From Bacteroides intestinalis (GTDB lineage Bacteria; Bacteroidota; Bacteroidia; Bacteroidales; Bacteroidaceae), in assembly GCF_003464595.1 (NCBI RefSeq), contig NZ_QRZF01000003.1, forward strand, positions 124,001 to 188,000: a stretch of 64,000 bases of DNA, in the 5' to 3' direction. Of this stretch, positions 8,620 through 16,620 are shown piece after piece (the first letter of the stretch is position 1; each line of letters starts with the position of its first letter). The notes under the pieces were generated by a model. It was not told the origin of the DNA and ran no database searches. It worked only from the letters and a program-made list of their open reading frames with translations. A program made the translations under genes and the position numbers.

Positions 8620-8767
8620 TTATAGTCCAGTTTTGTTTTTTGACAGGAGCAAAAGAAGTGATTATTTGTTTGATGAAGCTATTCTTTTGGATTAATTAAC
8701 CATGTCTATTTTATTTTCTATTTTCATTCTTGGGGCTGATCATTCCTGCAATGTTTTCATATAACTC

Positions 8768-10405
8768 CTATTTCAAAAACTTCTTCAGTGGACAATCTGT
8801 AGTTTTTAATCCTTCTGCAATACTTCGGGCATTCATTTGTGCTCCTTTCAAAGAAGTGTGTGTATGATCCGTATTGTAGAAAGTTGTGGTTTTCTCAGGT
8901 CCTACTTTTTGGAGTTTATCAGCAGATAGTTTATTCAGGTCTATAAAGTAAGCACTGGTTGCTTCTGCCGCTTCACGTGTCCACTTGCCATAACTCTTGG
9001 TATTACGCTCTATTTGTCCGTCTTTCCATTTATTGCGGGGGGTATGGCTCAGAACAATGGGAATCGCCCCCTTTTCCTGGGCATCCATAATAAATTTACG
9101 GAGATACCAGCCAAAGGTATAGACTACTTGGTATTTTCCAGTCTTCTCCATTAAGAAGACTTTACTTTCGTTTCCTGAGCCATGTAACTCACCGCGGGCT
9201 TTTCCAGTGTTGATATCTCCTCCGTCATTGTGTCCGAACTGGATTAATACGAAATCTCCCGGTTTGAGTGCATTATAAACCTTGTCCCAACGTCCTTCGT
9301 CCAAGAAAGTACGGGCACTACGTCCTGCCATAGCACAATTCTCTACCGATATTTTTTTCGGATTAAAGATCTCGGCTATTACGCTTCCCCAGCCCCACAT
9401 GCCATTTTTATCATCGTCTTTGTTTTTGACTGTACTGTCGCCGATGGTGAATACTACCGGACATCCTTCTTTTCGGCTGGAACCAGTGATCGTATCTTGT
9501 TCAATTGGTTTCAGATAGTTAGCCAGTTCCAGACCTGCATATTTCCGAATACCTTCGGCGGCAGATTCAGCATTTACTTTTGCTCCGAAAGCACTGGTGT
9601 GAATGCGGTCTAAATAGAACATATACTTGACTTTTTCCTTGCCGAATTTCTCGAATTTACGGGCAGTGATATCATTCAGATCAATGAATGGAATCTTTTG
9701 TTCTTCGGCTATTTGCTTGGCCCATAGGCCAAAAGTGTGATTGACGCGTGTGATAATCGTACTATCCTTGTCTTCCCAAGCATTGCGGGGAGTCAGGGAG
9801 AATAGGATAGGATGGGCACCTTTTGCTTTTACATCCTGTACGAAACGGCGCATATATTCTCCGTAAGAGTATACAGTTTCCTGTACTCCGGTTTCCTGAA
9901 TAGTGACATTCAGGCTATCTTTACCGATACCTGGTATGGAGGCACGTGCACGACCGCTATCATAAGGGCCGTTGTCGTTATGTCCCAGTTCAATAATAAC
10001 CCAATCTCCTGCCCGTACACCTTTAATAACTTCCGGCCAGAGACGGTTATAAAAGGTACGACTGCTTGTTCCCCCCAGTGCATGATTTTCTACAGTGATT
10101 TTATTTGAATCAAAATGATCGCCGGCATAATATCCCCATCCCCATTGTCCATTATTACCATTCCCTAAGGTTCCGGTACGCATAGTAGAGTTACCCACTA
10201 AAAATAAAACGGGATTATTTCCTTTTCTACTTGACCCTGCTACAGGTCTTACTGTGTGGGCTTTATTTAAACTATCCAGTGTGTTGTCAATAACTTGGTT
10301 GACGTCTTTCATGGGTGCAGTAATCTTGTTCTGAGCTTGTACAGACAATCCAAAGGCAAATGTCATACCTACTATCAAATAACTGTAAAATGTGTGTTTA
10401 TCCAT
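8768..10405 (-). CDS. Secreted tandem SGNH esterase, rhamnogalacturonan-acetylesterase (CE12) type
   Basis: This 545-residue exported protein (signal peptide to about 24, VQAQ) has two complete SGNH-hydrolase domains. Domain 1 (about 65-295) has block I GNST with nucleophile Ser73, ALGGTSSRTF, IELGHND and the Asp/His pair DRIHTSAFG. Domain 2 (about 312-540) has GDST with Ser324, AMAGRSARTF, IQFGHND and DHTHTSLKG. Both halves carry the CE12 hallmarks, including TPRN before the catalytic Asp/His. Both catalytic sets look intact, so both may be active. The expected role is removing acetyl groups from pectin-like rhamnogalacturonan. It has its own promoter (10436-10443) and is not obviously part of the PUL operons. 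Confidence 0.88.
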   Translation of the reverse strand: MDKHTFYSYLIVGMTFAFGLSVQAQNKITAPMKDVNQVIDNTLDSLNKAHTVRPVAGSSRKGNNPVLFLVGNSTMRTGTLGNGNNGQWGWGYYAGDHFDSNKITVENHALGGTSSRTFYNRLWPEVIKGVRAGDWVIIELGHNDNGPYDSGRARASIPGIGKDSLNVTIQETGVQETVYSYGEYMRRFVQDVKAKGAHPILFSLTPRNAWEDKDSTIITRVNHTFGLWAKQIAEEQKIPFIDLNDITARKFEKFGKEKVKYMFYLDRIHTSAFGAKVNAESAAEGIRKYAGLELANYLKPIEQDTITGSSRKEGCPVVFTIGDSTVKNKDDDKNGMWGWGSVIAEIFNPKKISVENCAMAGRSARTFLDEGRWDKVYNALKPGDFVLIQFGHNDGGDINTGKARGELHGSGNESKVFLMEKTGKYQVVYTFGWYLRKFIMDAQEKGAIPIVLSHTPRNKWKDGQIERNTKSYGKWTREAAEATSAYFIDLNKLSADKLQKVGPEKTTTFYNTDHTHTSLKGAQMNARSIAEGLKTTDCPLKKFLK

Positions 10406-10435
10406 TTTTCTATAACCTTAAATTCTTTGTTTGTG

Positions 10436-10443
10436 CAAAAGTA
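10436..10443 (-). promoter_or_regulatory. -7 box of the CE12-type esterase gene
   Basis: Read on the minus strand, TACTTTTG matches the Bacteroides -7 consensus and lies about 30 bases before the esterase start. The phased TTAAT repeats seen at the PUL promoters are absent here, which sets this gene apart from that regulon. Confidence 0.6.
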
Positions 10444-10537
10444 GGCGAAATATAGGTTCCTGTAAATGGAATATTATTCATAATTACTGTCTTTTTGTAC
10501 ACTCAAGTGGGATTCTTTTAAAATAGAATCCCCAGTT

Positions 10538-10726
10538 TTATTGAAATTGAGTTGTGACGGAGCTTTTCTTGGAATTGATTGTCGGGTTGAAGAAATATCC
10601 ACCATTTACATCTTTTTCAGGAGCAAATGAATATCCCATACTTACATTACAGGTAAGGCACCTATCGTTGCGCTGTTGCGAGCTGGTACCTGATATCTGC
10701 AAAGACCGGTATCAAAGCTTTTTCAT
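10538..10726 (-). pseudogene. Possible small coding remnant (about 57 open codons after an early stop)
   Basis: On the minus strand an ATG at 10726 reads M-K-K-L and then TGA. The same frame continues open for 57 codons to TAA at 10538-10540. The downstream part (GYSFAPEKDVNGGYFFNPT) looks protein-like, and a GGGATTC/GAATCCC hairpin follows at about 10508-10532. It may be a decayed tail of an exported protein, or chance. I do not recognise the family. The rest of the 375-base gap between the divergent esterase and DUF1622 genes shows nothing else. Confidence 0.25.
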
Positions 10727-10780
10727 AAAAATCAAACATTAAAGCATTTTGCAATGTTATATTAATAAACTTCAATCGGC

Positions 10781-11131
10781 ATGCTTACTACTTTCTTAAA
10801 TACATTAGCTACAATAATCAGTGTGACAAGTCTTCTAATTGTCACCTATGGAGCATTAATCGGAATAATATCTTTTCTGATCAATGAGTTCAAAAGGTTC
10901 ACGGGTAAGTATTCGACTACTAACATCCGAAAATTACGGGCAACTTTCGGAACTTATTTGTTGCTCGGACTTGAATTCTTAATCGCATCAGATATTTTAA
11001 AAACAGTATTGGAGCCAACTTTGAATGAACTGGCTATTTTAGGTGGTATAGTTGTTCTGAGAACTATCTTATCCGTCTTCCTGAACAGAGAAATCAAGGA
11101 TCTGGAGGCTGAAAGCGAAAAAGATCAATGA
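10781..11131 (+). CDS. DUF1622-family membrane protein
   Basis: This 116-residue inner-membrane protein has three predicted hydrophobic helices (about 8-33, 51-72 and 80-98) and a charged C-terminal tail (LNREIKDLEAESEKDQ). The order and the central RATFGTYLLLGLEFLIASDI segment fit DUF1622, a family of unknown function. The gene stands alone: it is divergent from the esterase and closed by the hairpin at 11147-11179. Confidence 0.8.
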   Translation: MLTTFLNTLATIISVTSLLIVTYGALIGIISFLINEFKRFTGKYSTTNIRKLRATFGTYLLLGLEFLIASDILKTVLEPTLNELAILGGIVVLRTILSVFLNREIKDLEAESEKDQ

Positions 11132-11146
11132 TGCTGTAGAAAGTGG

Positions 11147-11179
11147 AATTCTTTATGTTAATTGTTAACATAAAGAATT
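11147..11179 (+). terminator. Terminator-like hairpin after the DUF1622 gene
   Basis: Perfect 15-bp arms (11147-11161 and 11165-11179) surround a 3-base loop, 15 bases after the stop codon. The T-rich end of the right arm would support termination. Confidence 0.7.
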
Positions 11180-11246
11180 TGAATAGTTAACAACTTCCTT
11201 CATTCTATTAAACCATGTTATAAATGTCCCCGTTTAGTCTTGGAAA

Positions 11247-11277
11247 TTTGGAGATATCCTGAAAGTCCGTATCTTTG
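11247..11277 (+). promoter_or_regulatory. Consensus Bacteroides promoter with no gene behind it
   Basis: TTTG (11247-11250), 19 bases, then TATCTTTG (11270-11277) gives both the -33 and -7 boxes at standard spacing, the best promoter match in the window. The only gene nearby, at 11362-12210, is on the other strand, so the promoter appears to serve the short transcript that ends at 11349. Confidence 0.7.
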
Positions 11278-11283
11278 CAATGT

Positions 11284-11349
11284 GTTTTTCATAGTATTAG
11301 ATTTAAGGTTAACAAAAGATTGGCTGTCTGGGATAGATAGCCTTTTTTT
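11284..11349 (+). ncRNA. Candidate small RNA, about 66 nt
   Basis: Transcription from the promoter at 11247-11277 should start near 11284. A hairpin (11322-11328 with 11336-11342, one G-T pair) is followed by seven T residues (11343-11349), a good intrinsic terminator. No start codon with a useful frame lies between. The preceding gene has its own terminator at 11147-11179, so this looks like a separate transcription unit. No known RNA family is recognised. Confidence 0.5.
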
Positions 11350-11361
11350 ATGTTGGTATGT

Positions 11362-12210
11362 TTACTTTATACTATCTCTGTATAGTCTCCCATCATAACT
11401 TTTATATTTAGTGTCACTGTACATGCAAACTAACATATCGCTATAATCCCAAATTGCTTTATTGGCTTCCTGAGATAAGTTGGTAGCTAAAATGCCGCTT
11501 CCCAATATACCCGGGTTACAAGGAATCGCATCTTTTCTGATTGAATTCATGATTAACTCAATACAGGTATATTCTTTTATGCTTTCTTCCTCCAGTCTAT
11601 TCACTATATATTGGTTAATGTGTATTTTGTCATTTTCAGTCATAAAACCGTACCACAATAGGCATTTCATACCTGCTTGGGTTGCTTGTATTAATACATC
11701 CAGATAGGTTGTTCCCGATATTCCCTTTTTATCAATTTCATAAGGATCGATATGGAGGAAGGAAGATTGGGAAAGTGAGGGTAGTAGTTTTATAACCCCT
11801 TCGAGTGAATCCGTATGACAGGTCTGGATATGTGATTCTAATTTCACTTGTTTGGCATAGGATTTTATATTTTCTAAAGCATCTTTTTCTATATCAAAGA
11901 ATATATATTGGGATGTTCGTTCTGCCAATGTATTCATTGCTAAAGCGGGAGAGCCTAAATAGTTTCCTTTTGCCATTTCTGTGCTTTCCAGCTTGTAATA
12001 AGGAGATTCCCTCAAAGGTTTTTCTTCACGGGCTTTCTTCAGGAAATGGTAAATGCCGTATTGCTGTTCCGGGGTATGCGCCATTTGATAAATGGCGGAT
12101 GCTGAATTCGTTTCTATGTATATCTGCGGTTTTTCGATTTGAAGAACCTCACAAAGCACCAGATGTTTGAATACATCAGCTTGTTTCCCATAATGAGTGT
12201 AAGTTGCCAT
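11362..12210 (-). CDS. RlmJ-like putative methyltransferase (distant)
   Basis: This 282-residue cytoplasmic protein has an N-terminal THYGKQADVFKHLVL that resembles the H-x-GN-x-AD-x-x-KH opening of RlmJ, the 23S rRNA adenine-N6 methyltransferase. A later LHIDPYE resembles the RlmJ catalytic DPPYE loop. The match is partial: one proline of DPPY is missing, so activity or substrate could differ. The gene follows the Crp/Fnr-type regulator by 66 bases on the same strand and may be co-transcribed with it. The methyltransferase fold is moderately likely; the exact role is uncertain. Confidence 0.5.
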   Translation of the reverse strand: MATYTHYGKQADVFKHLVLCEVLQIEKPQIYIETNSASAIYQMAHTPEQQYGIYHFLKKAREEKPLRESPYYKLESTEMAKGNYLGSPALAMNTLAERTSQYIFFDIEKDALENIKSYAKQVKLESHIQTCHTDSLEGVIKLLPSLSQSSFLHIDPYEIDKKGISGTTYLDVLIQATQAGMKCLLWYGFMTENDKIHINQYIVNRLEEESIKEYTCIELIMNSIRKDAIPCNPGILGSGILATNLSQEANKAIWDYSDMLVCMYSDTKYKSYDGRLYRDSIK

Positions 12211-12276
12211 ACTTTTATGATTTATGTTTATGGCGGCAATATTAAGCTATATAAAGTGAAAAAGCCTTGACCAGAG

Positions 12277-12864
12277 TCAAGACCTTTCGTTATACAGTTG
12301 CTTTTTTCGTATTCTGCTGAGGGTTTCGGGAGTTATGCCAAGAAACTGGGCTATTTCTTTGAATGAAAGCTTTTCTTGTAAACCGGGGCATCGTTTCATT
12401 AATGCATGATAACGTTGTTCCGGAGTATCGCAATAAAATCCCAATAGTCGTTGGTATATTTCTGCAAACATGGTTTCGGCTATTTGCCTTCCTAATCGTT
12501 GGGTGTCCATGTCTGTTTCCCAGAATTGATTAAGTTTGCTCAAAGGGAGGAGATAAATCTCACATTCGGTAGAAGCTTGTATCGTGACTGTGGAAACTGT
12601 CTGTTTTATGAAAGAAGGATAATCACAAACAAAATCATTTGCAAAGCTATAGCCTACTATCCATGTATTACCATTTGCATCTGTATGAGACAAACGGAAT
12701 ATACCGGATACGACAAAGCCTATCTGATTGTTTTTCTCATTTTGCTGTACCAGATATTCGTTCTTTTTAATTTTCATCAGGAGCCCTTCTTCCAAGAATA
12801 ATTTTTCAAGTCTTGAGGTATCCGGAGGACTATCTTTTACATTAAATTTGTCCATGATTATCAT
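12277..12864 (-). CDS. Crp/Fnr-family transcriptional regulator
   Basis: This 195-residue regulator has a cyclic-nucleotide-binding-like beta-roll at about residues 20-125 and a C-terminal helix-turn-helix (LSFKEIAQFLGITPETLSRIRKKQ, near 165-188). No cysteine cluster for an iron-sulfur centre is evident, so it is not a classical Fnr. The start could be either of two ATGs three codons apart (residue 1 or 4). It is transcribed away from the PUL gene at 13270, with array A between them. No link to the PUL is shown. Confidence 0.9.
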   Translation of the reverse strand: MIIMDKFNVKDSPPDTSRLEKLFLEEGLLMKIKKNEYLVQQNEKNNQIGFVVSGIFRLSHTDANGNTWIVGYSFANDFVCDYPSFIKQTVSTVTIQASTECEIYLLPLSKLNQFWETDMDTQRLGRQIAETMFAEIYQRLLGFYCDTPEQRYHALMKRCPGLQEKLSFKEIAQFLGITPETLSRIRKKQLYNERS

Positions 12865-12974
12865 ATTAGTACATACGACAAAGGTACGAAGATTACAGAA
12901 TAAATGATATAGTTCTAAACTAAAATAAGTACTGAATAATATTATATATTATTTATAAATAACGTATACTTAAG

Positions 12975-13062
12975 AAAGGGTAGTATGCTGAACCTAATTC
13001 AGTCGTATAGTGAATGCCATTCAGTCGTATACTGAATAGGGTTCTGTCGTATACTGAATACA
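12975..13062. repeat. Array A: 22-bp-pitch palindrome array
   Basis: Four units start at 12975, 12997, 13019 and 13041, exactly 22 bp apart. The best unit is ATTCAGTCGTATACTGAAT (13019-13037), with arms ATTCAGT/ACTGAAT around CGTAT and a 3-base linker. Unit 12997 differs at one base, 13041 at two, and 12975 is degenerate. The array lies in the 405-base gap between the divergent Crp/Fnr and GH2 genes, about 100 bp upstream of promoter P1. Confidence 0.85.
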
Positions 13063-13163
13063 GTTGGGTATATCATGTCCATAATCATCAGAAAGATGTT
13101 AATTCAACTACTGATTTGCATTATTAACAGAAAAGTTCTGGATTCCGGAGGATTAATGTGTTT

Positions 13164-13220
13164 TTAATCCAATATTAATTCTGTTTCGGCTTACTTTTTA
13201 ATGTCACCCTGTTTACTTTG
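13164..13220 (+). promoter_or_regulatory. PUL promoter P1 with phased TTAAT repeats
   Basis: TTAATCCAATATTAA (13164-13178) ends 35 bases before the -7 box TTACTTTG (13213-13220). As a direct repeat, TTAAT starts at 13164 and 13175 (11 bp apart). A third TTAAT at 13198-13202 ends 10 bases before the -7 box. The start codon follows at 13270. Confidence 0.6.
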
Positions 13221-13269
13221 CAGACAGGAAAAACAAATATGTCTAATACCTAATTAATAGTATTCTTAA

Positions 13270-16200
13270 ATGAAACGAAATGCAATTTTATTAAGCTTGT
13301 TGACGACTTTGTTCTTGCTGCCGGGAAAGGCAGTGGGGCAAACCACATCGAGCGATGGTAAATTGGTGTATAATTTCCCGTTTGCACCAAGTGAGGGTCT
13401 TGTGAATAGAACAGAAAAGGAGTATAGGAAAGAAATCTGTCTGAATGGCTATTGGGATTTCCAACCTGTGGCCTTGCCGGGTAGTTACGTGCAAGGTAAA
13501 GGAGTGGCACCGGAATTATCGCTGCCCAAAGAAGGTGCATGGAGTAAAACACGTATAAAGATTCCTTCTCCATGGAATATAAACTCTTTTGCTAACAGAA
13601 ATGTAGAGGGACCTGATCATCGCAACTACCCGTCTTATCCGAAAGAATGGGAACAAGTGAAAATGGCGTGGATGAAGAAAACAGTAACTATTCCTTATGA
13701 CTGGAATGGTCAGCAGATAAAATTATATTTTGAAGCTGTAGCCGGCTATACTGAGGTCTATATCAATAAGGAAAAAGTTGGAGAGAATTTTGATCTTTTT
13801 CTTCCATTCAGCATAGATATTACGAATAAGGTAGCTGCAGGTGAAACCGCTGAAGTATGGGTGGGAGTTCGTAGTCAATCTTTGTTTGAAAACAACTCTA
13901 CAATTGGTCGTCGCATTGTTCCTGCCGGTTCTATGTGGGGATATCACATTGCCGGTATCTGGCAGGATGTATACTTGTTGGCATTGCCTAAAGTACATGT
14001 GGAAGATGTATATGTGAAACCGTTAGTTTCAAAGAATATGCTCGAACTGGAAGTGACTGTACAGAATAATACGGAAAAAAAGACTGATCTGCAACTTCAA
14101 GGTAAGATTAATGAATGGGTAAACCTGGCTGGGACAGATGTTAATTCAGCTCCTGTACCTGCATGGGAACTTGGACAGGAAGCTTTGAAAGTGGTCCCTG
14201 TTAAAGTTAGTATCCCTGCCAATGCTTCAACAAAAGTAGTGTTGCAGGTTCCGGTATCCGGTGAGTTGAATTACTGGACTCCTGAACAACCGAATCTTTA
14301 TGCCGTATTGCTTTCATTGCAGGCTAAGAAAGAAACCCTTGATATGAAATATGAACGTTTCGGATGGCGTGAATGGACATTGCAAGGCACCACACAGTAC
14401 CTGAATGGTAAACCTTATCAGTTGAGAGGTGATTCCTGGCACTTTATGGGTATTCCGCAAATGACACGCAGATATGCGTGGGCATGGTTTACTGCCATTA
14501 AGGGTATGAATGCTAATGCTGTTCGCCCTCATGCACAGATTTATCCTCGTTTCTACATGGATGTAGCTGATGAAATGGGTATCTGCGTATTGAATGAAAC
14601 TGCTAACTGGGCGAGTGATGGTGGTCCGAAACTGGATTCTGAGCTCTTCTGGGAAGCATCAAAAGAACATTTGAAACGTTTTGTACTCAGAGACCGTAAT
14701 CATGCCTCTGTCTTCGGCTGGAGTATCAGTAATGAAAATAAACCGGTGATTTTGCATGTCTACAACAGACCGGAATTGATGCCTCAGCAGAAGAAAGCTT
14801 GGGAAGATTGGAGAGACATTGTTCGTGCAAACGATCCGACCCGCCCATGGATTTCTGCCGATGGAGAAGATGATGGAGATGGCATCTTGCCGGTTACAGT
14901 AGGTCACTATGGTGACATGAACTCAATGAAACATTGGGTTGGAATAGGTAAACCTTGGGGAATCGGTGAACATAGTATGGCGTACTATGGTACACCCGAG
15001 CAGGTTGCTAAGTATAATGGTGAAAGAGCTTATGAATCGCAGTTGGGACGTATGGAAGGATTAGCTAATGAGTGCTACCACCTCCTTGCTAACCAGCGTA
15101 ATATGGGAGCTTCTTACAGTACTGTTTTCAATATGGCATGGTACTCTTTGAAACCGCTGCCGCTGGGAAAGAAAGATATGACTACAGAACCGGATATCAA
15201 TAAAGATGGTATTTTCTTCACTGATTATAAAGAAGGTGTACCGGGTGTACAACCGGAACGTGTAGGTCCTTATTGTACAACATTCAATCCGGGATATGAT
15301 CCGAATCTACCTTTGTATGATCCATGGCCTATGTATGATGCTATGCGTGCAGCCAATGCACCGGGACACCCTGCTTGGTCTGCTTACGCTGATATTGACA
15401 AAAAAGAATATGAAGCACCGACAGCTACTCCGGCAGAGAAATATAAAGAAGTGATTTTCATAGGCGGAGATGACAGTAAATTGAAAGGTATTCTGGATGC
15501 GCAAGGCGTGAAATTTGCTGCAAAGATTACTGCACCTGCACGTATGATCTATATTGTAGATGGTACTTACACTTTGTCTGCTGCTGAAAAGAAGAGTATG
15601 TTAGCTAATATTGCTAAGGGTGCTGATGTATGGATTTGGGGATTAACACCTCAGACATTGAATGTATACAATGAGATATTGCCTCTTCCGGTAGCGCTGG
15701 ACAACCTTAAACGTTCTTCTTTCCTGCCGGTTCAGAAGTCATGGATACGCGGCTTGAATAACTCTGATTTCTATTTCTGCGAACTTCAGAGAGCTGATGC
15801 TTCAGAATATTCATTAACAGGTGCGCTGGTAGAAGAAGGAGATGTCTTGCTGAATGCTTGTAAAACAGATTGGAGAGCTTGGAATAAACGTCCGGAGGAA
15901 ATCAAAACTGCCAGCACGGTGCGGAGTGAGTACGAATGTACAGCTGCTACTCCTGTGTTTGTGAAGTATCGGAAAGATGCCTCTTGTTTCTATATCAGTA
16001 CCCTGAAAGAATTCACTAACTCTGAAAAGGGATACAATACACTGGGAGTGATTTTAAAGAATGCCGGTATTGATTGTAATGAGATTGAAGTAAAATCAAA
16101 TGAAGTCTTCTTCTTGCGTGATAATCAATTGGTATTTCCGGTTGCAGCGAAAGAAAAGTTAGTGAAAAAAGCGGATGGATGGGCCTTGGATATCTATGTA

Positions 16201-16497
16201 TTCAGTCCGCGTCCTTTGGATGACTTGCTGATTGAACCGAATATGCCGAAGCTGACTTTGGTTGTGAAAGCAAAAGAATGCCAGCTTGCTATTAATGATA
16301 AAGCATATGCAGTTGCTTCGCAAAATAGGCATGAGGCTACTTATAAAGAACTGCCCTTGCTGCAAGGTTGGAATAAGGTGAGCATAAAAATAGGAGAAAG
16401 AGATAAAAATGAATTCAGTGGTAACTTTAGATGTGATAACAGAAATGAATTCCTTTCTTCGTTGAAGATTATGTTTGTTAATCCTGAAGCGAAATGA
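13270..16497 (+). CDS. Secreted GH2-family glycoside hydrolase (paralogue of 52062-54971)
   Basis: This 1075-residue exported enzyme (signal peptide to about 24) has the GH2 order. A sugar-binding jelly roll lies at about 30-245 and an Ig-like domain at about 250-365. The TIM barrel at about 370-640 has acid/base Glu489 in SISNE and candidate nucleophile Glu567 in GIGEH. A long C-terminal extension (about 690-1075) of unknown fold follows. The N-terminal block (FAPSEGLVNRTEKEYRKEICLNGYW) and the barrel are clearly related to the GH2 at 52062-54971. Retaining exo-beta-glycosidase activity is expected; the sugar is not evident. It is a single-gene unit with promoter P1 and ends at the hairpin at 16560. 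Confidence 0.88.
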   Translation: MKRNAILLSLLTTLFLLPGKAVGQTTSSDGKLVYNFPFAPSEGLVNRTEKEYRKEICLNGYWDFQPVALPGSYVQGKGVAPELSLPKEGAWSKTRIKIPSPWNINSFANRNVEGPDHRNYPSYPKEWEQVKMAWMKKTVTIPYDWNGQQIKLYFEAVAGYTEVYINKEKVGENFDLFLPFSIDITNKVAAGETAEVWVGVRSQSLFENNSTIGRRIVPAGSMWGYHIAGIWQDVYLLALPKVHVEDVYVKPLVSKNMLELEVTVQNNTEKKTDLQLQGKINEWVNLAGTDVNSAPVPAWELGQEALKVVPVKVSIPANASTKVVLQVPVSGELNYWTPEQPNLYAVLLSLQAKKETLDMKYERFGWREWTLQGTTQYLNGKPYQLRGDSWHFMGIPQMTRRYAWAWFTAIKGMNANAVRPHAQIYPRFYMDVADEMGICVLNETANWASDGGPKLDSELFWEASKEHLKRFVLRDRNHASVFGWSISNENKPVILHVYNRPELMPQQKKAWEDWRDIVRANDPTRPWISADGEDDGDGILPVTVGHYGDMNSMKHWVGIGKPWGIGEHSMAYYGTPEQVAKYNGERAYESQLGRMEGLANECYHLLANQRNMGASYSTVFNMAWYSLKPLPLGKKDMTTEPDINKDGIFFTDYKEGVPGVQPERVGPYCTTFNPGYDPNLPLYDPWPMYDAMRAANAPGHPAWSAYADIDKKEYEAPTATPAEKYKEVIFIGGDDSKLKGILDAQGVKFAAKITAPARMIYIVDGTYTLSAAEKKSMLANIAKGADVWIWGLTPQTLNVYNEILPLPVALDNLKRSSFLPVQKSWIRGLNNSDFYFCELQRADASEYSLTGALVEEGDVLLNACKTDWRAWNKRPEEIKTASTVRSEYECTAATPVFVKYRKDASCFYISTLKEFTNSEKGYNTLGVILKNAGIDCNEIEVKSNEVFFLRDNQLVFPVAAKEKLVKKADGWALDIYVFSPRPLDDLLIEPNMPKLTLVVKAKECQLAINDKAYAVASQNRHEATYKELPLLQGWNKVSIKIGERDKNEFSGNFRCDNRNEFLSSLKIMFVNPEAK

Positions 16498-16559
16498 TTA
16501 TAGATAATGATTAGAAAGATGTAGTTTTTAATAGGTTCTTTTTTGATAAGTTCAGTGTT

Positions 16560-16620
16560 GCAATCCAGTGTAGTGCGAGATAATTCGCATAGCACTGGAT
16601 TGCTTATTTATTTTTTATTC
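16560..16620 (+). terminator. Terminator after the GH2 gene
   Basis: An 11-bp stem (GCAATCCAGTG with CACTGGATTGC) and an inner TGCGA/TCGCA stem form a long hairpin at 16560-16603. A T-rich tract follows on the plus strand. It separates the GH2 gene from the convergent lyase gene, whose stop is at 16615. Confidence 0.8.

Noticed and set aside
10508..10532. GGGATTC/GAATCCC hairpin as an intrinsic terminator
   Set aside because: No T-run follows on either strand; noted only beside the possible remnant gene.
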